A stretch of 64,000 nt of DNA from Pyrobaculum islandicum DSM 4184 (GCF_000015205.1 NC_008701.1:310001-374000); one strand, 5' to 3'. Numbered from the stretch's first letter, positions 34,897 through 44,196 are shown. The notes: generated by a model from the letters alone, not told the origin. Program-made: numbers and translations.

Positions 34897-35292
34897 TTAA
34901 AGGTTTAGTTTAAAATCTCGGTAGGCGTTGCCAACGCTGTATATTACCACCTCCGCCAACTTAGGCCCGGCGCCCAGTTCGTATTTAAAATAAACAGCAA
35001 CACCTTGGACTAGATGGATATAACTCCTTTTCTCTACAAACCCCTCTTTAATCTCCTCACTGGGCGGGAGGACGTTTACAAAGTCTCCGTTGGCAGTCGC
35101 TAGATATACATCTACCCGCTCCACGACATCTCTAGTTACTTTACATTCTAAATATAGCGGGGTGTCTAAATGCATATGTCTAATAGATGCACCTATTTGC
35201 TTTAGTCTGCCAACTACATAGTTCACAGTCTGTAGTACTTGCTCTTTTGATGCAAGAGGCAAGACTATCACAGCCGGCGGGACTGCTAACAC
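34897..35292 (-). CDS. Hypothetical protein downstream of the surface protein
   Basis: 131 aa, mixed alpha/beta, no membrane segment; residues 1-40 (VIVLPLASKEQVLQTVNYVV) and later strands (TPLYLECKVT, VDVYLATANGDFV) suggest a small globular domain. No family recognised. Only 5 bp after the stop of the 803-aa gene, so cotranscribed with it. Confidence 0.7.
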   Translation of the reverse strand: MLAVPPAVIVLPLASKEQVLQTVNYVVGRLKQIGASIRHMHLDTPLYLECKVTRDVVERVDVYLATANGDFVNVLPPSEEIKEGFVEKRSYIHLVQGVAVYFKYELGAGPKLAEVVIYSVGNAYRDFKLNL

Positions 35293-35297
35293 ACTGT

Positions 35298-37709
35298 CTA
35301 AATCCCTCTCTTTAATATTCGTTTCGTTGCCACTGCAGCAATAAAACCTATGGCCAACGGCATTAGGTATACGGCTAGGAGAAACACGGGTATACCAAAG
35401 TAGCTCGTCTCTACAGTTACAACAACGACGTTAGATCTATTTGATAAGAGATAGTCATTACCTAAAAACTCCGCGTATATCATATACACGCCGGTGTTTT
35501 TAAACCTAAGTGTGACAACCGTCGATTTGTCAACCAATACATCTTCAACATCTGTAGAGTTGTATGTTTTATTTATCTTATATATCAAAACGCGGCCTTC
35601 CTCCTGTCCCACCGGGCTTTCTAAATTAACCACAAGCGGAAGGCCGCCGTCTATAAGCGCCATTTTTCTCTCGGCTCTAATCTCTATTTTGGCAGGGTTT
35701 TTAACCGCTAAATAGAATTGGGAAGTCCAACATGGGTAGTAACTATCATCGCCTGGGAAAAAGACTGTAATATTGTATACCCCAGTTTTGTTAAAAACAA
35801 GCTGAGGCCCTGCTACACTTCCGTTGATGTATATATATGTTGGAAAAGAGACTAACGGTTGGACTACGTATCTCCTAAGTACATATACTGTGTTATTAAC
35901 GACTTCGCCTCTTAAAACAAAATGTATTACACACTGCGCCCTGTCTATAAATACATATGTGATGTTTTCCACACTTGAATAGTTGGGATCAAAGCTATCA
36001 AATCTTGCAGTAATCTTAAAAACGCCGCCGCGTGGAGGCAACCACATGCCTTGGTAAGACGAGGAGTTTCCTGAGTAGACCACCGTGCCGTTTATTATGA
36101 GGTATAGTCTACCAGCCACCCCGCTGGGTTGTAGAAACATTCTAACGGGCAACGCCTCTCCATAAACACCTCTCTTTGGCACGTCGAGAATTAGTTTAAC
36201 AATTGCACTACTTACAAAAACGTTAAATGTGGCCTTTGTACTAAGAAGCCCAGGGGCCTCGGCTATAGATACTGTACCGAGATATGTGCCGGCGGGTATG
36301 CCAACTATTTTCAAAACGCCCACGCCGTTTATCACTCTGACCGTGTAGTTAAAGACGTGGAATCTCCCCATTAGCTCTACACGTGCCGTGGCGTTTATAG
36401 GCCTTCCATATAGCCGTAGAAATATCGGTATGTCCAGTTCTTGTCCATAGACCGTAGAGAACGTTTTGTTAACTATAATCTCCGGCGTCGAGGGGGCGAC
36501 GAAAACTAGCATAGAGAGTTTTGCATTTCGAAAGTTCCTAGTGGTCGGGGTAAATACGACTGTCAAATTGTGAAGGCCAGGCCCGATCTTTAGCGTATCA
36601 ACAAGGGAGCCGCTTGGCGCTCCGTTTACAAACACCGTCAGTAACCCACGCGGTTCTACTAACGATAGAGCCTTTGCTGATATAGACAACAGCTTGCCAT
36701 ACTCTACCACATAGGGGTTAGAGAAAGTCCTATTGATTTTTACATCTAGTTGAACAGGTGCTGGAGATACCCGGAGAACTCTGTTGACGCCTATCGACGT
36801 AATATTTCTATCTTCTGCCACAGCCACATAGAGCTGGTAGACGCCTACGTCTAAGAGTCTAAATATTAGAGAGCTTGGAGACTTCACTAGAATTGGCGAC
36901 GACCGATTCATAACTATAGAAACAGTAGCTCTATAGTCCCTACGTCCTACAAATACTCTCACTGTGATGTTGATAGACTCGCCGTATGTATATTCATCTT
37001 TATGAATCACCTGTAGGTTTGGCACAGCCTTTATGACGGTCAGGTTGTAAGTCGTAACTATGTCTCCCATAGTTAACGTCAATGTGTAATTACCCGCGCC
37101 AAGACTCCACGTGTCTACTGCAATAAGCTCAGACGCAGGTAATACAAAAGTACCTATTGAAACTAAGCCGCGTCGGGGCGGCGGATGGAGGTTTATTTTC
37201 ATCACCTCTCCAAAGACATTATTGACAACTGAGATATTCGGAATGACTACGACTTTTGTCTTTTGGTAAAATACGCCGTCTGTAGCCACTAGGTAGTACA
37301 GCCCGGAGTATTGTGGAACAAATGCCGTAGTAGGAGCCTTAGACCCATTTACATAGAGCATAACTGTTCCACATCCCCTCTCTGTCATATTAACCGAAAT
37401 TTTTGAAGTCATATTTGCTGCGTTTATCTCTATTCTACATTTATCAACGACAGGTAGTTTAACAACTTTGCCATTTATCCTCAATGTGATATCGCCTGTT
37501 GTTTTCAATGGCCTCACGCCGAGATAGATCGTACTACCAGAAGTAATATTGAAATCCACGACGACGCCCTCTACTACCTCCACTTGTTTAGCCCCGCGGA
37601 TTGTGAGATTTGTATATGTATATGCGTTAACGTACTCTGGCTCGATACTTACAGCGACGACTATAGCCACTATTGCCACTGTAAATATGAGACAGCGACG
37701 CACATACAT
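35298..37709 (-). CDS. Large surface protein with repeated Ig-like domains and C-terminal membrane anchor
   Basis: 803 aa. N-terminal signal/membrane segment (CLIFTVAIVAIVVAVSI), about eight beta-sandwich repeats of roughly 85-95 residues with a recurrent pattern (for example EVVEGVVVDFNITSGSTIYL, VVEYGKLLSISAKAL, YGQELDIPIFL, YGEALPVRMFL), and a C-terminal membrane helix (IPVFLLAVYLMPLAIGFIAAV) with a basic tail. Many N-x-S/T sites suggest glycosylation. It would be mostly outside the cell, anchored in the membrane. The motif (V/Y)YG(E/K/Q)xL recurs at the start of the repeats. Function unknown; could be S-layer-associated or adhesive. Confidence 0.8.
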   Translation of the reverse strand: MYVRRCLIFTVAIVAIVVAVSIEPEYVNAYTYTNLTIRGAKQVEVVEGVVVDFNITSGSTIYLGVRPLKTTGDITLRINGKVVKLPVVDKCRIEINAANMTSKISVNMTERGCGTVMLYVNGSKAPTTAFVPQYSGLYYLVATDGVFYQKTKVVVIPNISVVNNVFGEVMKINLHPPPRRGLVSIGTFVLPASELIAVDTWSLGAGNYTLTLTMGDIVTTYNLTVIKAVPNLQVIHKDEYTYGESINITVRVFVGRRDYRATVSIVMNRSSPILVKSPSSLIFRLLDVGVYQLYVAVAEDRNITSIGVNRVLRVSPAPVQLDVKINRTFSNPYVVEYGKLLSISAKALSLVEPRGLLTVFVNGAPSGSLVDTLKIGPGLHNLTVVFTPTTRNFRNAKLSMLVFVAPSTPEIIVNKTFSTVYGQELDIPIFLRLYGRPINATARVELMGRFHVFNYTVRVINGVGVLKIVGIPAGTYLGTVSIAEAPGLLSTKATFNVFVSSAIVKLILDVPKRGVYGEALPVRMFLQPSGVAGRLYLIINGTVVYSGNSSSYQGMWLPPRGGVFKITARFDSFDPNYSSVENITYVFIDRAQCVIHFVLRGEVVNNTVYVLRRYVVQPLVSFPTYIYINGSVAGPQLVFNKTGVYNITVFFPGDDSYYPCWTSQFYLAVKNPAKIEIRAERKMALIDGGLPLVVNLESPVGQEEGRVLIYKINKTYNSTDVEDVLVDKSTVVTLRFKNTGVYMIYAEFLGNDYLLSNRSNVVVVTVETSYFGIPVFLLAVYLMPLAIGFIAAVATKRILKRGI

Positions 37710-37770
37710 CTATATGGTCTGTTATAAATTTTTCGCGGCACAAAATTAAATATATTGAAATTTACATGTC

Positions 37771-38523
37771 GTGGCTAAGATAATTACAATAGATGTGTGG
37801 GGCACCTTAGTGCCTGTGGAGCCGGCTATAAAAGCTGTCGTCGATGTATTACACAAGAGTCTTGGGGGGAGGATCCCCTACCAGACTGTTCAAGCTCTTA
37901 TAAATGAGGAGAGGAGAAAGATGAAGCTTGCAAGACGGGAGAAACACGAAGTTGTGCCACCCATATACACATTACTTGACATACAGAGACAACTACGTAA
38001 TAGGGGTATAAATACATTTTTTGACGTATATCAAACACAAGATGCTATAGACGACGCTATTTCTCGTCTTGAAATTACGCCTTATGAAGACGCTGTTGAG
38101 GCGATAAAACACGCCAAAGCCGAAGGCTATAGAATTGGAATAATTTCAAATGTCCTACTCTGGAGATCTCGCGCAACTAGAAAGTTATTGGAAACCCTCG
38201 GCATTTCACAACTAGTAGATTTACAGCTATATGCCGACGACATTGGTTATGTAAAACCTGCTGTACAAATTTTTGAAGCTGCCAAAACGCTTTTATTAGG
38301 CGATGTAGAACCCGATGTATATCTACACATAGGTGACGACTTCTATGAGGATTTCCTCGGCGCGTTAATGGCTGGCTACGGCGCTGTGTTGATAGATAGA
38401 AGAGAGCAACACACAAAGAGAGAATTGACAGAGGCAGTGCCCTGTAGGGCATATATCGTAAGGAGTTTAAAGGCTCTACCGTTAGTGCTACATGAAGCAG
38501 AAAGCTGTATTAAGCCAAGTTAG
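37771..38523 (+). CDS. HAD-superfamily hydrolase
   Basis: 250 aa. HAD motif I is IDVWGTLVP at residue 7 (DxWGT, where DxDGT is most usual), motif II near IGIISNVLLW and motif IV as HIGDDFYEDFLGAL with K in YVKPAV. A small helical cap sits between. Probably a phosphatase or dehalogenase-type enzyme acting on a small metabolite. GTG start (an ATG 5 bp earlier is out of frame); TATA-like AAATATATTG lies about 22 bp upstream. It overlaps the convergent ParA-like gene by 14 bp. Confidence 0.85.
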   Translation: MAKIITIDVWGTLVPVEPAIKAVVDVLHKSLGGRIPYQTVQALINEERRKMKLARREKHEVVPPIYTLLDIQRQLRNRGINTFFDVYQTQDAIDDAISRLEITPYEDAVEAIKHAKAEGYRIGIISNVLLWRSRATRKLLETLGISQLVDLQLYADDIGYVKPAVQIFEAAKTLLLGDVEPDVYLHIGDDFYEDFLGALMAGYGAVLIDRREQHTKRELTEAVPCRAYIVRSLKALPLVLHEAESCIKPS

Positions 38524-39274
38524 ACATCAAATATTTCACATATTCAATAATCGATTTTACAGCCGGCGACTCCGTAGGCTTAAGTTTTAACACCTCTATT
38601 TCCAACGCTTGTCTCGCAGCTTGTAGAAGTTTATCAAAAGGTACGATGTGTGGAGGCTCTCCAAACGTCTTTTCTACTACACGTTCCCACGGCATTGAGT
38701 GGACGGCACTTATGGAGTACTCGGGGATATACATATTGAGCACTGGCCTAAGCCTTCTGCCTCCTAACAACTCTACGTAGCTCTTTGTCGTTTCAATAGC
38801 CGATATATCGGGCGTTACAACAGGCACTACATAATCCACAAGACCCGCCGCCAAACTCCCAAATGGAGATGGGGGCATGTCGATAATAAGCACCCCCGGC
38901 TTTAGCCTAGATTCAACTATCTGTAAGACATGTTCTAATTGCCGCTTGGTGAGAAAGCCGTCTCTACCTAGAAATGTAAAGACGAGTTGAAAAGCGCCCT
39001 TTTCTGTATTCCACCTCCTTAGGTAAAACGCCCTAATTGGGTCGGCAAGTTTACCTATGACGTAGTCAGATAGAGAGGGCCTTCCCCAAGTTGCAAGAGA
39101 CTCCCCTATGAGTATAAGCGCCGCCGTACCTATATTAGGCGTGAGATCTATAAAAACTACGGGGTAGTAGGACACATTTCTCCAGGCATAAGCTAATAAA
39201 ACCGCTGTGTTTAACGCTAACGTAGTCTTGCCAGTGCCTCCCTTAGTTCCAGAGGAGAAGACAAGCCTCTTCAT
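38510..39274 (-). CDS. ParA/MinD-type ATPase
   Basis: 254 aa with the deviant Walker A SGTKGGTGKTTLALN at residue 8 (signature lysine present), Walker A' VVFIDLTPNIGTAAL near 45 and Walker B VLIIDMPPSPFG near 127. Such ATPases position DNA, plasmids or protein complexes. No ParB-like partner is adjacent. Upstream and overlapping by 4 bp is a small two-helix membrane protein, and upstream of that a 104-aa unknown, so a membrane-linked role is possible. It is chromosomal in context. Confidence 0.88.
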   Translation of the reverse strand: MKRLVFSSGTKGGTGKTTLALNTAVLLAYAWRNVSYYPVVFIDLTPNIGTAALILIGESLATWGRPSLSDYVIGKLADPIRAFYLRRWNTEKGAFQLVFTFLGRDGFLTKRQLEHVLQIVESRLKPGVLIIDMPPSPFGSLAAGLVDYVVPVVTPDISAIETTKSYVELLGGRRLRPVLNMYIPEYSISAVHSMPWERVVEKTFGEPPHIVPFDKLLQAARQALEIEVLKLKPTESPAVKSIIEYVKYLMSNLA

Positions 39275-39501
39275 ACCTCTGGCGCAGAGACAGGCCTCCT
39301 CTTTATTTCTTCCGGGGTGATCTCCCTCTTGGTTTCTACTTTCTCCTCTTTCTTCTTTTCTCGCCTAGGCATTATTAAAACAAGACTAGCCACATAGAAT
39401 AAAATTGCGGCAATAGGCCATTGACATAAGACGGCCAGTGTAAACGCCGTGATATTGAGCACTATGCCTATGGCGAATTTCACGTAATCTACAAGCGACA
39501 A
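39271..39501 (-). CDS. Small membrane protein with charged tail
   Basis: 76 aa: two membrane helices (FAIGIVLNITAFTLAVL, PIAAILFYVASLVLIM) then RREKKKEEKVETKREITPEE, a strongly charged C-terminal tail. Its stop overlaps the ParA-like start by 4 bp. It could be a membrane tether for that ATPase (inference). Confidence 0.75.
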   Translation of the reverse strand: MSLVDYVKFAIGIVLNITAFTLAVLCQWPIAAILFYVASLVLIMPRREKKKEEKVETKREITPEEIKRRPVSAPEV

Positions 39502-39510
39502 CTTATTTAT

Positions 39511-39825
39511 CTATTTAACTACTTTAGAATAGTTGTATAACACGCCTTCTATAATTTCACAAAGCCCCTCTACGTCCCCCGCCTTGGCTTTCACCCACAA
39601 CGGCGTGTCTCTCCTTAGTATATACTTTTTCCCGATTTTCTCAAGATATCCGGCTACGAGCAAGGCCTCAGACATATTAGCTACTTTAAATACTATAGAT
39701 CTCGTTGGCCTTATCTTTGTCTCAGCCCACTTTGAGACGTCGCCAACGACAAAACTAACTACATTGCCGCGGGCCCCCTCTACAAGTTCTACTAGAAACC
39801 TAGCCAATATCTCGCACATTCTCAC
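39511..39825 (-). CDS. Hypothetical 104-aa protein
   Basis: Helical start (CEILARFLVELVEGA) followed by alternating beta strands (NVVSFVVGDVSKW, SIVFKVANMSEALLVAGYLEKI); a small alpha/beta protein with no family I recognise. A GTG at 39825 matches the TATA at 39843-39853; ATG 39819 is the alternative. It heads the leftward group with the small membrane protein and the ParA-type ATPase. Confidence 0.7.
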   Translation of the reverse strand: MRMCEILARFLVELVEGARGNVVSFVVGDVSKWAETKIRPTRSIVFKVANMSEALLVAGYLEKIGKKYILRRDTPLWVKAKAGDVEGLCEIIEGVLYNYSKVVK

Positions 39826-39842
39826 ATTTTAAAAACGCGTAT

Positions 39843-39853
39843 CGTATATATAT
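39843..39853. promoter_or_regulatory. Shared symmetric TATA between 39825 and 39872
   Basis: GTATATATATC is nearly self-complementary and lies 24-25 bp from both the leftward start (39825) and the rightward start (39872). The two start codons are 47 bp apart and there is no room for a second promoter. Confidence 0.55.
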
Positions 39854-39871
39854 ATCTTTCTATCGGCTTAT

Positions 39872-41008
39872 ATGCGCGTTCTTATCATCGGCACCACAGG
39901 CCTAAATATGAAGGCCTTGGCGTCTTCACTAGAGAAGTTCCATAGAGAACAGAGCCGTGGAAAGCTCGGCTTGTACTTCGTAGAGGAGGAGTTAAAGAAA
40001 GAAGTAGACTGGGTTATTTTTCTTGACAGCGACGATTATTATTGGCAAGAACGCGTCTGGAGAGAGGCAGTGGCTAAAACAGTTGCTAGAGTAGAGGAGG
40101 AGGCGCCAGACCACGCGGCCATATTTATGAACTTGCCATATTTTCGCAAAAGCCGCTTTTTCCCAGCTGTCGACATCTCAGTATTACGGGCATTTAAGCC
40201 AGATCTCCTCATGACTTTGATAGAGGAGGCGCATGTCATTTGGCGTAGAATACAGATACGGGAGGGCCGTGAGAAAACTGGCGCAACTCTCAGACTTAAA
40301 GACGTATTTGCTTGGCGTACAGCCTCTATTCTCATAGGCGACACAATAGCTAAGGCGCTAGGCGTACAAAATGTAGTGGTTGCAGTAAAACACCCAGCTA
40401 AGACCATATACGGCATAGCCATAGGCGCCGCAAGACCTAGGTTCTACCTCTCGTTTCCAATAACATATACTAGAGGAGATCCAGAAGCGCGGCGGGAGAT
40501 AGACGCCTTTAGAGCCGAGATGCACAAAAGATTTTACGCCTTCGACCCTTTGACAATAGACGAAAGAGTACTGCGGACGGCGAAAAGACAGGGAAATATC
40601 GTAGTCATAGAGGCGGAGGACCGCTGGCTTCTGCCAGAGGGCGTGAGGCCGGCTGTCGAAGACGAGCCAGAGCTCTATCCAATGGAGATACCCGTGGATC
40701 AAGTAGAGGAGGTTTTAATAGATATAGACAACTTAATCAGATTTAAAGACTTCCGCTTTATACTCCAGTCAGACGCCGTCGTCGTTTATAGACCATTTAT
40801 GAAAAAAATGTTTCACAAGGGGGTCTTCAGCGAGATTATGTACGCCTCAAATACCGCCCACAAGAGACTTTTTATCTATCTACCACCTGACGACAGAACT
40901 ACAGGCATGGACTCTCCCTTTGATCCCGGCGTTGGAACAATTGAGGAGAGATTAGAAAAGTTTTTCGAAGTTATTGAGAGATTTGCCGCCCGTTTTTCAG
41001 CTGAGTGA
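39872..41008 (+). CDS. Hypothetical protein, nucleotide-kinase-like N-terminus
   Basis: 378 aa. It opens MRVLIIGTTGLNMKALASSL, a strand-loop-helix like a P-loop but without a GK[ST]. The middle part (LSFPITYTRGDPEARREIDAF near residue 190; VVVYRPFMKKMFHKGVFSEIMYA near 315) resembles Rossmann-type nucleoside 2-deoxyribosyltransferase-like domains in which SFPI and E-containing segments form the pocket. No membrane segment. Function not recognised; a nucleotide-related enzyme is a guess. Leaderless from the shared TATA. Confidence 0.75.
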   Translation: MRVLIIGTTGLNMKALASSLEKFHREQSRGKLGLYFVEEELKKEVDWVIFLDSDDYYWQERVWREAVAKTVARVEEEAPDHAAIFMNLPYFRKSRFFPAVDISVLRAFKPDLLMTLIEEAHVIWRRIQIREGREKTGATLRLKDVFAWRTASILIGDTIAKALGVQNVVVAVKHPAKTIYGIAIGAARPRFYLSFPITYTRGDPEARREIDAFRAEMHKRFYAFDPLTIDERVLRTAKRQGNIVVIEAEDRWLLPEGVRPAVEDEPELYPMEIPVDQVEEVLIDIDNLIRFKDFRFILQSDAVVVYRPFMKKMFHKGVFSEIMYASNTAHKRLFIYLPPDDRTTGMDSPFDPGVGTIEERLEKFFEVIERFAARFSAE

Positions 41009-41165
41009 TAAACTCAACAATTTTCTCACGGCCGCGAATCTCGAGGAACCCCCTTCTCTCATCTACCACATAGAGCACATCTTCGTCTACGAAAGGCATA
41101 TACAACACCTTGATCTCCCCCGGCCATTCCCCCTGGGGATTTCTAGTTACTAAATAGGCTCTCAC
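40971..41165 (-). CDS. Small 64-aa hypothetical protein
   Basis: MRAYLVTRNPQGEWPGEIKV with further strands (FVDEDVLYVVDERR) and a final helix (EKIVEFITQLKNG); a compact alpha/beta product. GTG start. It overlaps the 3' end of the convergent 39872 gene by 38 bp, which lowers confidence, but composition is protein-like and the upstream region is AT-rich. Confidence 0.5.
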   Translation of the reverse strand: MRAYLVTRNPQGEWPGEIKVLYMPFVDEDVLYVVDERRGFLEIRGREKIVEFITQLKNGRQISQ

Positions 41166-41416
41166 GACGTATGTATCCTAAAACAAGTTAATAACTCCAT
41201 TGTTTATAGACAGAATCGCCAAGTTAGATAAAACTTTCAGCGTCGTCTAGCCTCTTCATCTATCAAGCCGACCGAACCTCAACATCAAATTATAGATTAC
41301 CCATATATAAAAACTATGAGAACCCCGCCATTAATCTGGCAAGAGTTCTACATTTCGGCCATAATGTCTTAACTCTGGGGAGAACAAAAATACTTAAAAT
41401 AAGCGTATATACCTAC
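41166..41416. other. Intergenic region with promoter of the solute-binding protein gene
   Basis: No ORF. AATACTTAAAATA at about 41389-41401 is about 22 bp before the ATG at 41417 and is the likely TATA. A second AT-rich block (CATATATAAAAAC, about 41309-41321) has no gene at a suitable distance. Confidence 0.5.
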
Positions 41417-42229
41417 ATGGACTACAAACTTGCCGCGGGGGTTGCCATAGGGCTTATAATCGGAGTTATAGCGACCATGTTATTTATCCCCCAGCCACAG
41501 TCTCAACAACAGAGCGCTCCGCCTTGTCCAACTTCTCTAGATTTGATAAAGAAGAGGGGGAAACTTATAGTTGGAACCTCCGCCGACTGGCCGCCTTATG
41601 AATATGTAGAAAGTGGAAAAATCGTAGGTATTGATATAGATATCGCCAGAAGAATTGCAGATAGTCTCGGAGTCCAGCTTGAAATACGTGATATGAAGTT
41701 TTCAGCACTTATAGAAGCTGTCAGAAAGGGAGATGTCGATTTTGTTATAGCCGACATGGCTATAACACCTGAGAGAGAAAAACAAGTCCTCTTTTCTATT
41801 CCATATCAGGTAGATTCGTCTACTGTTGTTGTAAAGAAGGGAACACAAATTAGAAGCGTAGAGGATCTAAGAGGCAAGACCATCGGCGTACAAGTGGGAA
41901 CTGTACAAGAGGATTGGGCTGTTAGAACCCTCGGCAACTATTCAAAAATTGTGAGATATGACAGAGTGTATCCCTATATGGTTGAGGCTTTGCGTAAAGG
42001 CGATGTCGATGCGATTGTCGTCGGGGGAGTTGTTGGAGATGCAGTAGTTAAAAGATTTCCAGAGTTTGAAAAAGCGTTTTCAGTAGGAGTGCGCTACAGC
42101 GCTGTTGCAATGCCGATATGTGCCTACGATTTAAAACTACAAGTAGATAAAGTGATATACGACATGTTACAAAGCGGCGAAATGGAGCGGCTGATAAACA
42201 ACTGGGTAGAGAAATGGCTCTATGGCTAA
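41417..42229 (+). CDS. Amino-acid type ABC solute-binding protein (family 3), orphan
   Basis: 270 aa: N-terminal membrane helix (LAAGVAIGLIIGVIATMLFI), a Gln/Ser/Pro linker, then the SBP_bac_3 fold (LIVGTSADWPPYEYVESGKIVGIDIDIARRIA is the ligand-site region; FVIADMAITPEREKQVLFSIPYQ the second). The Asp in VGIDIDIA and the Arg in TPEREK fit amino-acid binding. No permease or ATPase gene is adjacent, so it must work with components elsewhere. It overlaps DUF192 by 16 bp. Confidence 0.88.
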   Translation: MDYKLAAGVAIGLIIGVIATMLFIPQPQSQQQSAPPCPTSLDLIKKRGKLIVGTSADWPPYEYVESGKIVGIDIDIARRIADSLGVQLEIRDMKFSALIEAVRKGDVDFVIADMAITPEREKQVLFSIPYQVDSSTVVVKKGTQIRSVEDLRGKTIGVQVGTVQEDWAVRTLGNYSKIVRYDRVYPYMVEALRKGDVDAIVVGGVVGDAVVKRFPEFEKAFSVGVRYSAVAMPICAYDLKLQVDKVIYDMLQSGEMERLINNWVEKWLYG

Positions 42230-42600
42230 TTATTAAACTTTCTCTCGTTTTAATATCCCCCTTTTCTACAACAACAACGTTTGAACTAAATAACGTTGTA
42301 TATACAGTATATGTCGCAGATAACTTTGTAAAGTGGGTTATTGGCTATATGAATGTGACCTCTTACGACCCACGCGGCGTTGGGGCCGTCGGTATGTTAT
42401 TTATATTTCCCAGAAATTCTACATACTGCTTCTGGATGAAAAACACTTATATCCCCCTTAGGATTGTCTGGGTCAGCGGAAGTAGAATTACGGGACAGGC
42501 CTTGGGAAGGCCTCTAGACAAAACTCCGGTATGTGGCTACGGCGACAAAGTGCTAGAGCTTAAACCTGAGATTACACTTGGCGAGCAACAACAAAAATAG
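42214..42600 (+). CDS. DUF192 family exported protein
   Basis: 128 aa with N-terminal hydrophobic segment (LIIKLSLVLISPFS) and the DUF192 core (GAVGMLFIFPRNSTYCFWMKNTYIPLRIVWV near residue 65). The family is small, beta-rich, widespread and of unknown function. Overlaps the upstream binding-protein gene, so probably cotranscribed. Confidence 0.85.
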   Translation: MALWLIIKLSLVLISPFSTTTTFELNNVVYTVYVADNFVKWVIGYMNVTSYDPRGVGAVGMLFIFPRNSTYCFWMKNTYIPLRIVWVSGSRITGQALGRPLDKTPVCGYGDKVLELKPEITLGEQQQK

Positions 42601-43060
42601 GCCTTTCTCGTTTTCAACTCACAACTAAGCGGGAACCGCCCCGGGAGAACATCACACCGCATTAGCTACAAACAACCGAAGGCCGCTATGGTATCTCTAT
42701 CCTTGGTGTTCTATGCACGTTCATATGGGACCTCTGGAGTAGGGGAGAAAAGTCAGTGTCTACACCGTGGCGGCGCTATTCTAAACGTCATAACTTGGCA
42801 ATTGACAGTGACATAGGCTAAGATACGACGAAAAACAGAACGTCTAATAAGACCGTTTCACGTAGACACCGACAAATACGCCAAGTCAGCACTCTGACCA
42901 ACTCCGCCGCAACTGAATTACGTGCCAGACCTACTTCAACCCACGAGCCTCTGGAATAGAACCTCTATAACACATTATGCCTAGATATCGCCGATATCGC
43001 AACGCTGAGAAATCGCGTGGCATGTATCCAAGGACGTGGGTATACACCGGCAGTACATCA
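42601..43060. other. Gene-poor region
   Basis: No ORF with coding character. Mixed composition, no hairpins beyond chance that I can see, no tnpB homology recognised. It ends at the promoter of the broken protease gene. Confidence 0.5.
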
Positions 43061-43062
43061 GG

Positions 43063-43070
43063 TATAAAAA
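43063..43070 (+). promoter_or_regulatory. TATA box of the broken protease gene
   Basis: TATAAAAA, about 24 bp before ATG 43091. It shows that the true start is 43091, and not the frame opening at 42977. Confidence 0.6.
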
Positions 43071-43090
43071 GCCGGGTCTCGGCCTCGGCC

Positions 43091-44002
43091 ATGAGGTTGG
43101 GCGTGGTGGTGGCTGCGGCGGCTTTGGCGCTGGCTCTGGCGGTATACATCGCGGCGGCCGCCGGCTCGGACAGCAAAGCGCAGTCCGCGCAAGACGCGGC
43201 GATCGAGGGGCTGGCGATTGTGGAGCCCGACTACTACGACTCCTTCTGGTACATGTACGGCAGACTGCCGAGGAAGATGAATATTGAGGTTGACGACGTG
43301 GTTAGGCGTATTTTGGAGAGGCCGGTTGGGGCTCCCGGGCCTGCGAGAGGCGAATTTCAGATTGACGAGAGACAGTGGTTTCACAGCGACGCGGCGGGTA
43401 GGGAGGTTTACGAGAGGTGTTTTGGGGGGATTTTTGTAGACGCGGCGAGGATATACATCGTGGTGACAGACAGAGCCTGCGGAGAGAAGATAATGAGGGC
43501 CGTGGAAGACCTTGCGAGCCAGTACGGCGCCGAGCTAGTCTTCCTCAAAGGCAAATACACATACAAACAGCTAAGCCAGTGGGCAGACGCGCTGTTTCAT
43601 AAGGTGTCTAAGGAGGGGCTTCAGGATAGGCTGAAGCAGATATGTGGAAAATACGTCGTCACTATGCTCATGGTAGACTAAGCAACTAACCAGATCATCG
43701 TAGGTGTAAACCCAGACTGCATAAGCCGGGCCGTCATCAGAGAGCTAGCCAAGGCTCTCGACGAGTTGGGAATCCCGAAAGACGCCGTAATCCTAGAGAA
43801 ATTCCCCGGTGTTGCGCCGTATCCGTTGCCAGTCGGCGTTGTGGAGTCTAAGGATTGTTCTCTTGTGTTTACTGGGGTTCGCGGTGTTGGAAACCCCTTC
43901 GCCCTTACGGCTGGCGGCTGTGTGGTGTCCTACATAGATGTGTTAGACCACCGTAGATGTGTGATATTACCGCCTGGTGTCTGGGATATGTTGGGTAGTT
44001 AG
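43091..44002 (+). pseudogene. Secreted chymotrypsin-fold (S1, streptogrisin-like) protease, broken by an in-frame TAA
   Basis: From ATG 43091 the frame encodes a signal or membrane segment (VVVAAAALALALAVYIAAAA), then about 170 residues, then TAA at 43679-43681. The same frame continues without a gap for 106 more codons to 44002. Around the stop the text VTMLMVD-stop-ATNQIIVGVN resembles the C-terminal part of an alpha-lytic-type prodomain. Downstream CSLVFTGVRGVGNPFALTAGGC mirrors the CSxGF...TAGHC start of such proteases, with the catalytic His replaced by Gly. The sequence ends before the Asp and Ser regions. So it is a truncated, inactive protease remnant. GC-rich compared with neighbours. 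The family call rests on motif resemblance. Confidence 0.65.
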
Positions 44003-44196
44003 GGCTGTGTGGCAATTCTGCATTGGTGCTGTACCACTGCGATAGCCACAAAGGGAGGTAGCGGCACACCCGTCCTCACGCCTTGGGTTGTTCTATCTTT
44101 CGTCCGCTGACTATTTTGTGACTCCGATATCGGTAGCTCTTCGAGATTTTTGAGGCGGTGTAGATTAAATTCCTCGTTGAGGTAGAATTTAATAGT
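44003..44196. other. Intergenic, no gene seen
   Basis: Contains a short inverted repeat TAAATTC (44166) / GAATTTA (44186), next to the omegaRNA-like block. No ORF. Confidence 0.4.

Noticed and set aside
38510-39274. ParA-like gene as a sign of an integrated plasmid
   Set aside because: No replication gene, integrase or tRNA-linked attachment repeats nearby; the neighbours look chromosomal.
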